In this document: piece by piece, positions 55,790 through 64,000 of the stretch
How the letters are laid out: each line of letters opens with the position of its first letter
Position numbering within the stretch: position 1 is the stretch's first letter
Assembly: GCA_030248065.1 (NCBI GenBank)
Contig: JASAMV010000885.1
Coordinates: 1-64,000 of the forward strand
Reading direction: 5' to 3'
Source of the DNA: Rhynchonema sp. JSB1_4
Taxonomy: Eukaryota > Nematoda > Chromadorea > Monhysterida > Xyalidae
Length of the DNA: 64,000 nt
Notes under the pieces: generated by a model
Seen by the model: the letters and a program-made list of their open reading frames with translations, nothing else
Told to the model about the DNA's origin: nothing
The model's database searches: none
Translations under genes and position numbers: made by a program

Positions 55790-58603
55790 ATGAATCACTG
55801 CATGAGATTGGTGAAGTACACGCGGCCGTGCGTCAGGCATACCACTTTGTACGGTCGATATTGCTCGAGTGAACCGTCAACTTCACAAGATGCAAATAAA
55901 AGTTTGTCGTTTTGCGATAAACTCATTTCTTGTTTCGATTTTGATGAATCTTTTCCGATTTCAGCGATTATCATCAGCGAAAATTGTGTACAGCAAATGA
56001 AGCGCGTCGCAGCGCCCAATGAACACTTGCGTGTGTTGGTGGATGGAGGGGGCTGCTCGGGATTCGAGTATAAATTCGAATTGGACAGGTATTTTCGGTT
56101 TGGTTTGCTTGTGTTTTATTTCGAGTGTACGTGCACAATATTGCAACTATTGATTTTCTGACGAATATTAATGCGAGCGGTTGAAATATTTCTCGTGTTG
56201 TATTTGACCACGTTCGATGTACATGTAAAGGCAAACTACGCCAACACGAGCCTGATTTCGGAGTTGGTGCATTAGCAAAACGCAAGGAAAGAGAAATTCT
56301 CATGCACCACGTTGCATTCCACAACGTGTAACGTTTCCCAAATCAGCAGCCACGTGTTAATGTTTCACTAATCTATTGGTTGCACAATGACTTTATAAGA
56401 ATTGGTCAAATTTTTTTCCTGAATCGTAAAGAGGGAAAGTGACGGGGTGGTGACGTTACGTTGCATGATCGCACACAAAGCATGTAGTAAAGAGAATGTT
56501 TCAGACCTGCGGCAACGTGGTTGATCTGCTGGATTATTTTCAGGTGAAAATGTTTTGTGAGAATCACAAATAGCACAGTGGTTAAGAGTGACTGAACGTG
56601 AAAATCTGGATTGATTTGATGAATTCTTAGGCCGCGTACAGATAGAGCTGGTTCTGGTTCTGGTTTTACTAAAAAAAATTCTATGTCCGAAAACCAGAAC
56701 CAGAGCCAGCTCTATCTGCACGCAAAACTGGAAATATTTCTGGCGCAATATTTTTTATTCTATGTCAGAGAACCAGAAATATCTCCAGCTCTATCTGTAC
56801 GCAAAACTGGAAATATTTCTGGCGCAGTTCGAAACATTTATGTCACTATGTTATTTGAAAAAACGTGGTGTGTGAGTGCTTGCAACATTTTGTTTGATCA
56901 CAGGGTGTGCCGAAATACATATACCTGGTATGAATTATTGTTTGTGCAGTAATTGTTTCGATTTGTGATAAACTTTGGCTAATTGTTTGTGGTCTGCTGT
57001 ATGCGCTTTGCCAGCAATCTTCCATCGTTTGCAAACATGTTTTCAGGCATGATGTTTTCAGGTGCCTTAGAATTCTAAACAAGGCCCCTAGTCTGCTGCG
57101 CTATCAGAACTAAACTTTCCACTTCGATACAGTTTGTTGATGTTCTCTCTCATCCATGCTGAGGAAAGCAGAGAGACACCACTGGGAGAACACCACCACA
57201 GTGTTTGAGGTACATTTTCCAAAAAACCGGTTCAAGCACAAGGTGCTCAACGGAAATTCTTAAGTGTAAAAGTCCGACCAATCAGCAAATAAACCGCTTG
57301 AACTGCTTTTTTGGAAAATGTACCTCAAACACCGTAGTGAAAATCCTCCCAGCGGCGTCTCTGCTTTCCTCAGCATGGACGAGTACATCAACAAACTGTA
57401 TCGAAGTCAGAGGTTTAGTGCTGATAGCCCAGCAGATTAGGGGCCTTGTTTAGAATTCTCCGGTATCTGAAAACATGTTTGCAAACGATCGAAGGTTGCT
57501 GGCAAAGCGCCCACATCAGACCATAAAAAATTAGCCAAATCTTATCACAAATCGAAACAATGACTGCACAAACAATAATCAATACCAGGTGTATGTATTT
57601 CGGCACACCCTGTAATCAAATAAAATGTTACAAGCACACACCACGTTTTTTTCATAAATAACCCAGGGACATAAATGTTTAGAACTGCGCCAGAAATATT
57701 TCCAGTTTTGCGTACAGATAGAGCTGGAGATATTTCTGGTTCTCTGACATAGAATAAAAAATATTGCGCCAGAAATATTTCCAGTTTTGCGTACAGATAG
57801 AGCTGGCTCTGGTTCTGGTTTTCGGACATAGAAATTTTTTTAGTAAAACCAGAACCAGAACCAGCTCTATCTGTACGCGGCCTTATATGGTTATTGTGCG
57901 ACCAATACCACCTCCGAAATCGGGCTCGTGTTGGCGTAGTTTGCCTTTAGTAACACCACGCCAACACGAGCCCGATTTCGGAAGTGCCGGATTGGTGAAA
58001 CATTTAGACGCCGCGCTGCTGATTCGGGAAACGTTGCACGTTGTAGAATACAATGGGGTGCATTAAAAGTTTCTCTTTTCCGTTTTGCATGTTCACCACC
58101 TCCGAAATCGGACTTCTGTTGGCGTAGTTTGCCTATGTGTATACTACGCCGGATGTCATGAAACTGAAACTGGGCAGAACAATGTTAACCCGTCTGAGAT
58201 GGCAGCACCAGCAGCAAGCCTTGTGATTCGGTGTCTCAAATGCCCCATCATATTTTTGATCACTCATTCTCCACATTGATGGTTGGTTGGTTGCCAAGCC
58301 AGCGAAAGTCGTGGCCGCGTCATTGCCTGAAGATGTCGAGACAGTTCTTCGGCGCATTTGATCGGGTTTCTCCACATGATCTTTCATTCAATTCCCATTC
58401 GCTGCAGTTCAATCCAACCGGACGATATCGTGTTCGAACGTGATGGCGTCAAAGTGCTGGTCGATCGATTATCACTTGATTTCCTATCGGGCGCCACAAT
58501 CGATTACCAACGTGAACTGATCAAATCAGCGTTTCGTGTCACCGACAATCCACAGGCCGAGGCCGGGTGCTCGTGTGGCGCGTCGTTTGCGCTCAAAATG
58601 TGA
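55790..58603 (+). CDS. ISCA2: Iron-sulfur cluster assembly protein ISCA2, mitochondrial, 143 aa, complete
   Basis: Three exons (55790-55901, 55965-56088, 58408-58603) close in phase to 432 nt. The N-terminus is basic and Arg-rich without acidic residues (MRLVKYTRPCVRHTTLYGRY), a mitochondrial presequence. The A-type domain has all three cluster-binding Cys: VDGGGCSGFEYKF and the C-terminal AGCSCGASF. Signature blocks VLVDRLSLDFLSGATIDY and FRVTDNPQA match ISCA2 rather than ISCA1. It works with ISCA1/IBA57 in [4Fe-4S] cluster maturation (family knowledge). TTTTCAGAA directly precedes the ATG, the best trans-splice candidate in the window. Intron 2 (2.3 kb) is largely one 1.25-kb palindromic transposon. 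Confidence 0.97.
56374..57908. mobile_element. Outer MITE with ends TATTGGT(C/T)GCACAATGAC
   Basis: It begins TATTGGTTGCACAATGAC and ends ATTGTGCGACCAATA, the family also at 9.1-9.5 kb. Its left part (56395-56520) matches 16.13-16.26 kb. It contains the Harbinger-like palindrome below. Confidence 0.65.
56630..57882. mobile_element. PIF/Harbinger-like 1.25-kb palindrome, TSD TTA
   Basis: It starts GGCCGCGTACAGATAGAGCT and ends with the complement; TTA lies on both sides (56627-56629, 57883-57885). The arms are about 600 bp each, practically the whole element, with CTGGTTCTGG words at both ends. The inner arm contains GATACAGTTTGTTGATG and a short open frame (MDEYINKLYRSQ), possibly captured host sequence. 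Inside ISCA2 intron 2. Confidence 0.9.
57909..58135. repeat. MITE hairpins CTCGTGTTGGCGTAGTTTGCC
   Basis: A short hairpin (57909-57984) and a further single arm (58092-58134) of the family at 11.35 and 56.23 kb. Core CTCCGAAATCGGGCTCGTG inverted around a few bases. Confidence 0.65.
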
Positions 58604-59444
58604 TAGATTTGGAACGTACTTGCGAAAATGTAGTTCGTGCGCTTTCGTTGTTGGACTTGTTGAAACATCAGGTGATTGACAGCGATTATGTGATATAGTT
58701 GCGTGGGGCTCACAGTAGCACGCAACTTCAGACAATCTGACGTCTTAACAAAGACACATTTCGATCTGCACGTTTCTGCTAAAATTTGGTGCTCCTTACA
58801 AAAGCGATGCACAAATCAATCATTATTGTATAATACGTGATGCGATCCTACAGTTTCTTTTTACTTATTGCTCATCTACGGTGTGTCTAGTCGTTCAGCT
58901 TCAGTTTTGATATTTGTTATGAATGCAGTACAGAATGTGAGATCAAACGAAATAAAACAACAAGATTTTTTTACAAGATTGTCCAAGCTGTTGAACCAAC
59001 AAACAGACACACCACACAAAAGCCCGTGCACACAGCAAGCACTTCTGTAAATTGACTCCACAAGTAACGTGAACTGTTTGCAAATTTGTCATAAGTTGCA
59101 AAATACGCGTCAAAATTACAAGTGTCTATGCAAACAAGCAAAAACGCGTCGGACAATAATGTCTTACAAATTTGTTGACAGTTTTTTCGATGATTTTGTA
59201 CCAGGTGTGTTTCCGGTGAAGTTCGCACTCGACTTGATGTTCTTCGGTGTTGATCAAGGGTTGCACGATATACATGATTATAAAGGTAACCCAATAACTT
59301 TTGTCCAACAATATATTTGTCATTTGGTCTGGCGCAGTTGTGTTACGTTTTGTTGTTTGTTTTCATTAGTTGGCGGTCTGCAGTTCATTTCAATGCACTA
59401 TCAGATCAGCAGGCTTTTCTTGTTCAACCAATCTGCATCAAAAT

Positions 59445-61081
59445 ATGGCGTTTTACCGTTGTGCGTTATCGTTGCTTCTGTATCAAGGTGGGCCTGGTCT
59501 AGTTTCGAAGTTTTCTTCCATGAGGTGCCCCTGTGCACATCAGTAAAGCCTTCACCGCTTTAGCCTTTCTACCTGGAATCGAAGGTGATTTGTTCGATCC
59601 TCTTCACGCGATTAAGACCCCTTACTGTGATGGTCACACGCAGAATAAGTTGAACGAATGCTCGTCAGGTGGGTTCCTTTGTGTGGTCGACGAGATATTG
59701 GGTTAATTTTTGTGGTGCCTCTCAAAACTCGCTGACGAAGACCGGTGCACCACTTTGGAAATTCACAATACATTAAACACCTGAAAAGTTCAATCGCAAA
59801 TTAACTTTTAACAGAATTGATCAGTCTCGGTGTGTTCGCGAGTGCCGCCGACCTTCAATCGCCCGGATTCTCATTCAACGACATCCGACAGCAGTCGAAG
59901 GAATATTTCGAACAGATCTGCACGTTCGTTTTCGTTATTTTCAACTTGGTCAATAGATCTGTCGCAAAATATGTTTCCCCTCACCGTTGCAGTGCGTACA
60001 GTCGTTTCAACGAGTGTCTGGGTTTGCGACATGTGCGTGAGAGTTGTTGGTCGTTGGAACCAATTCGCACGCGATACGCCGTGGCCGATGCCGCACTCGA
60101 CTATATTTGTGGCGACGGATACTTCAGTACGATATACTGTAGCTGTGCAGCTGATTACAGTTGCTTACGTTTTAGGGCGAACTTAGGTTAAATCCGGAAC
60201 CCGGAAATAATTTGCGTGCAAAAATATAAAACATTTCTGAGCGCCGGAAATATTTCCGGAAAACGCAAGAATTTACATGCAAAAACAATGCGTTTTCCGG
60301 AAATATTTCCGGATTCCGATTTCCGGATTCTACCTAAGCCCGCCCTTAGAACGGAATTGGCTAGATGATGTTTCACACTTTTGACCCAATGAAACCGAAG
60401 TTGTTTTGATGTCGTGGTCATTTCCCATACTACAGTTGTAGCTTGTGCAGAATCTAGCCGAGGTTTCAACAGTTGTGGGTATAATACGAAAAATTTGTGA
60501 TTGAAACATCGCAACGTCCGGCGATAAGCTTGAATCACCTACCTTTGCAGGCATGTTGGCCAACTGGGACTGTTATTTCGACAGTCAAGTTCACTCCGAG
60601 TTCTCCCGATGTGAAGCGCGCGTGCAGGAACGGGTGGAGTACAGTGGCTACGTGGCACCGACCAGATTTGAAACATCACCCGCCTGCGCGTCAGTTTGAC
60701 TTGTTTTTGTGGTGCTTTGCTTGCCGTCGGGTCCGATTCCCGCAATCTTTTTCGACTCTTCGCATGATAACAAAAAATGTCTTGTTTAGAATACATCATT
60801 TGGCCAACATTTGTAAATTGTGGTCGTCACGTCAAAAACTTTAACCAATAATTTGCTCTCACTGGTGTTTCAGAGCACTGCGCACCTACATCGACTGCAT
60901 TCGTGACCCAATCTACACAACATGTGGTTACTACGCCTGGAAAAACGTCGTCGAAGCAATCGAAAGACCCGTGAATGTCTATTTACCTTATTGCACACTG
61001 GCTGGCGCTTCGATTAGCCCGTCAGTTATCGCTGTACTTGGTGCATTGCTTGCAAGTTTGGTTTTGACCAAATGGAGTTGA
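59445..61081 (+). CDS. Secreted Cys-rich, probably GPI-anchored protein
   Basis: Exons 59445-59487, 59549-59668, 59815-60126 (with an optional 33-nt intron 59924-59956), 60551-60689 and 60874-61081 join in phase. The first junction creates a signal peptide (MAFYRCALSLLLYQAFTALA). The ectodomain has regularly spaced Cys (NECSS, EQIC, HRCSAYSRFNEC, ESCWSLEP, YICGDGY, NWDCYF, SRCEARVQ, ACAALRTYIDC, TTCGYY, LPYCTL), suggesting paired helices like nematode DUF19 or CPG4-type domains; that assignment is tentative. The C-terminus is a hydrophobic tail (VIAVLGALLASLVL) ending TKWS, as in GPI-anchor signals. The intron at 60.13-60.55 kb holds a Harbinger-like MITE. The 33-nt intron is shorter than any other here and may simply be coding. 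Confidence 0.62.
60175..60345. mobile_element. PIF/Harbinger-like MITE, word CCGGAAATATTTCCGG, TSD TTA
   Basis: It starts GGGCGAACTTAGGT and ends ACCTAAGCCCGCCC. TTA flanks both sides (60172-60174, 60346-60348). It has several CCGGAAA words, some self-complementary. 171 bp, in an intron of the GPI-protein gene. Confidence 0.85.
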
Positions 61082-61326
61082 AGTGTCACAACTTATTTGT
61101 TTGTCTTACCTTATTACGTTGAGCGTTTTATTCATTGGCATTTTTTATGTTTCGTTATTTATTTTATTCGGAGATACACCGGTTCACTTTTGTAACACAT
61201 ACATAACACAGATCTGTACACGGGAATAAAGATATTTTTGTGAGAACATTTGCATTTTAGTGCGTCAATTTGATAACAACAGAAATTTTGATAACAACAG
61301 AAATTTGTAAATAAAATTACACTGTT

Positions 61327-64000
61327 TTAGCACATGCCATCTACTCCAGCAAACAGGCTCGGAAACCATTCACAAAGCGCCAGTGTGCTTCTGCCAAAAA
61401 ATTTATCGACATTCTGTTTTGAGTCATGTGACCCCTCAGGAAGTGCTGGTTGCGTGTTCACGCCACCCGCCAGCATCCACGGGTTGGTGGCGGACTTTGG
61501 ACGGTCAGGCCTCCGGTCTCTTGGAGGAGTCGTTAGAATAAAACCACCCCATGGTTCCTCATAATCGTCCGGAGGTGCTGTGGTAGGCTTAGGCCTGGTT
61601 GTGGTGGTCGAGGGTCTTGCCGCTGTCGACGGGAACCTGTAAAGATGGAAGCGTACTTCTTCGTACAGCGTATAGTGTGCCGACTTCACTGAACCAAAAA
61701 TGAGACAGCTGTAATGTATAAGCAACTGCTTGGTTCGCACATCAAAATGCGTGTGCGGGCCTTAACTATGAGACAGCATTAAAAGTCCACACTGTGTAGT
61801 GAGTGGTGCCTGAAAACGGCGGTACCGATAATTTCACCACTGAAGAAGGTGGACTGGTAAAACGCAAACCTGACATTCGACTCCCAAGTGAATTCCGGCC
61901 AAAACAGTTTGGTTTGCGGTTGGCGAGCCGGGTTCGTCGGCCTCTCAGGCACCAATTCTGCAGGTCGAGGGATCAAACTACTGATGAAGTCCGGCCAAAA
62001 CGGTCGTAGTGTGCTGCGGCGTGTTGTTGTTCTAAATGTTGTTGTCGTCGGTCTGGGTGTTGTTGTTGTTCTGCGTGTCGTTTCAGGCGCCCATCTGGTT
62101 GTCGGTTTGTCAGTCTCATCCGTGATGAAGTACGATCCCTTAGTGGTGGTGTCGGGTGCTGCTGTTGTACTCGGTGTTGGAGGCTTGGGCTCCAACGGAT
62201 CGGTATCCAATTGTTCATGCGTGTAGAACGCATTGTTCAGCCCAAGGGGCACGGTAGTGGGCGCGATGCTGCGTGCTATCACGGTCATGTCTTGCGCGTT
62301 CAAGAAGACCAGCTCGCCTGAAGATCAGGGGCACAAAGATTTTCTGGTTTAAATGTCGGTTTAAATAGGTACGGTATAGTTTGGTTATAGAGTTGTTTCG
62401 GTTGTACAAAATATCACGTGCGGGATGCCTGTGTGCCGCACTTTACTGAATATAAAATATTGCCAATATGAAACTTAGTGATCGAATCGGATCTTATTCC
62501 CCTCAAGTGGCATTTTGGATTTCCCTCAAGTGGCGCCCCTCGTGGCGAAATAGTCTCCCAGACTGTTTTCCAACACACCTTTGCGAGTGACCATATCCAG
62601 TGTTCGCACCATCAGTGTGCCCTCATCTTCTTTGGCGTCTCGTTTCGGCACAAACACAGGGTTGGCCACAATCGCTACGTCCTTGCCTGGTTGATACACT
62701 GTTCGGCTCAGACGTCGCACATTCGCCTTGATCAGCAGAGAACCTGCAGTGATGTTTCATGAAAGTGTGGCGCGCACCTCAATCAGTACGGTAGTGCATT
62801 GGTGGGCTCCATGATCAGAGGCAAGTGGGATAAAATTTTCTGTGAGACCAACCTGGTTGAAACACACGCTCCACGGCGTAGAACCAATCGTAATCTTGAC
62901 GTGATTTCGCTGGATTGATCGCGGGGAAATCCACCGTGTTTGAACCCTGCAACAGCAGGGTGAGGTGTTCTTACACACATCCTGGTTTCCCATAGTTGTA
63001 CAAACTGTACATTATAACTGGAACTGACCACAGCTGTCATAGCTTCAGTCATCACAGCATTATTTGCTCGATTGAGTGCCAGTCTCAGTCCGTATCGAAG
63101 TGGCATGCCACCGAAATGACTTTCAGGGCCCTCGTCCGCGGCAATGATCTTGTCCACGTACATGTTGTGCAGAAACTTTTGAGCGTTCGGATACTCGATG
63201 ACATCCACGATTATCACGCCTGAATGTGGAACAATTTAGTGTGTTTTGCGTTCCGTAGCCTCCGTGAAACATCAGCCATCCAGGTGCTAAGTCCAGCTGC
63301 CTGTTGCTTCAATTATCACTACTAATGAGACAGACCCAAATGTCTCTGATACGCATTGATGGTGTGCGAGATGAATCCGTGATGAGTGGCTTCCAGTGGC
63401 TTGGGTGTGACAAACTTCACGGTTTGCACATCGAAGACCAGAAACCTGAAATTATTTCCGCCAGATTTGTGATGTACTTTGAAAATCAGGAAGTAAGAGT
63501 ATATTATTGATGAAAACATAGCCACCTGACAGGCAGATCGTGATAATAATCGAGTCCCCAGACGCCGCCTTTTTCGATTCCCGGCTGTATCTGATCGGAT
63601 GGCGGGAATTTGAATTTGCACGGATTGACAGCCAGCGATGACATTGGGATCACTAGGAATCGATCGCCGGCCATCGATATTGACCGGATGTAGGAAGGCA
63701 AGACACGTTTGTCGCCTTGAAGGATGAGAGACAAATTAGTTCTTGTTATTCCAACATTTACGCCAGTTTTTTGGACATCAGACAGGAATTTTTGCGTAAC
63801 CTTAAACTACCGTAACTATGTACATATAGCATACCGTAATACTCATCATCTTCGCTTGAGCACTCGGTCCCCGGGTCATACGTTCCCAATTCGAATTCTC
63901 CCTCTATTTTTCGTCTGCCCAATCGATCGATGGCAAACACAATCACATACGATTTGTGATCACGCGTGTTCACTGACAGCGACACTGACCAGATTCGTTG
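61327..64000 (-). CDS. Carotenoid oxygenase (BCO/RPE65) family protein, probably inactive, with mucin-like tail; 5' end outside
   Basis: Minus-strand exons: 63835 to beyond the edge, 63715-63526, 63445-63336, 63219-63029, 62946-62853, 62806-62778, 62726-62579, 62317-61870 and 61636-61327, all in phase. The order of blocks follows RPE65/BCO: SYVIVFAIDR, then LPSYIRSISMAGDRFLVIP, then NPCKFKF, HHGFISHTINAYQ, GVIIVDVIEYPNA, NTVDFPAINP, FVPKRDAKEDEGTL, GELVFLNAQDMTVIAR and VPLGLNNAFY. This family is a beta-propeller with Fe(II) bound by four His. Here PSYxHSF reads PSYIRSI (His to Arg) and the C-terminal FHG reads LNN (His to Asn); the His of the HxIN block is kept, and the first ligand lies outside the window. 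About 240 Thr/Pro-rich residues follow the domain, unusual for the family. Exon 62778-62806 (29 nt) is the least certain. Confidence 0.85.

Noticed and set aside
59069..59294. Upstream exon starting MSYKFVDSFF
   Set aside because: It does not join in phase to a signal peptide, and the 59445 start gives a clear one; left out as unsupported.
59924..59956. 33-nt intron in the GPI-anchored protein gene
   Set aside because: GT-AG bounded and in frame, but half the length of the next shortest intron; read-through coding is as likely, so it is only mentioned as optional.
62526..63985. Yellow/MRJP, TMEM132 or calcium-channel alpha2-delta identity for the minus-strand gene
   Set aside because: After splicing, block order and spacing fit only the carotenoid oxygenase family (PSYxxS, IVDV, DFPAINP, DEGTL).

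Overview
The window reads as nuclear DNA of an animal, most likely a nematode or a close relative (inference). Genes are split into many small exons by GT-AG introns of about 60 bp to several kb. The gene set is metazoan: mitochondrial dicarboxylate carrier, ISCA2, PAFAH1B catalytic subunit, LITAF/SIMPLE, progranulin-like protein, class A GPCR and a carotenoid-oxygenase-family protein. Several start codons lie 1-9 bases after a splice-acceptor-like AG with no obvious upstream donor, as expected if a spliced leader is added in trans. I rebuilt exon models by eye. For most genes every splice phase closes, and the product matches the usual family length where a family is recognised.

Layout. 1-3.6 kb: repeats and one small ORF. 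3.6-5.8 kb (+): GPCR. 6.2-8.9 kb (-): dicarboxylate carrier, complete, 285 aa. 9-10.2 kb: foldback DNA. 10.2-13.6 kb (-): progranulin-like gene, 441 aa. 14-17.5 kb: hAT and Harbinger-like MITEs. 18.0-21.7 kb (+): polytopic membrane protein with a long Ser/Pro-rich tail. 22.1-24.0 kb (+): secreted protein, possibly frameshifted. 24.9-28.0 kb (+): basic Ser/Lys-rich protein with a TPX2-like motif. 28.5-29.2 kb (+): small two-exon gene. 30.0-33.0 kb (-): PAFAH1B2/3-like gene. 31.7-51.3 kb: a dense nest of short hAT-type elements, LINE remnants and palindromes, lying in and around the first introns of the PAFAH gene and of the first LITAF gene. 47.1-54.8 kb (+): two tandem LITAF paralogues. 55.8-58.6 kb (+): ISCA2. 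59.4-61.1 kb (+): secreted Cys-rich, probably GPI-anchored protein. 61.3-64 kb (-): carotenoid-oxygenase-like gene that has lost two iron-ligand histidines; its 5' end is outside the window.

The most striking feature is the transposon nest. Many 170-1900 bp elements have short inverted ends and exact 8-bp target duplications (hAT) or TWA duplications (PIF/Harbinger). Each family is filled with its own 7-18 bp 'word' repeated in inverted orientation in both halves. Families with the same interior can carry completely different words, and elements are inserted inside the word arrays of others. One carries a frameshifted hAT transposase C-terminus. Separately, the octamer ATGTTTCA/TGAAACAT occurs about 36 times against about 2 expected and is nearly absent from the nest. 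It differs by one base from the core of the nematode piRNA promoter (Ruby) motif.
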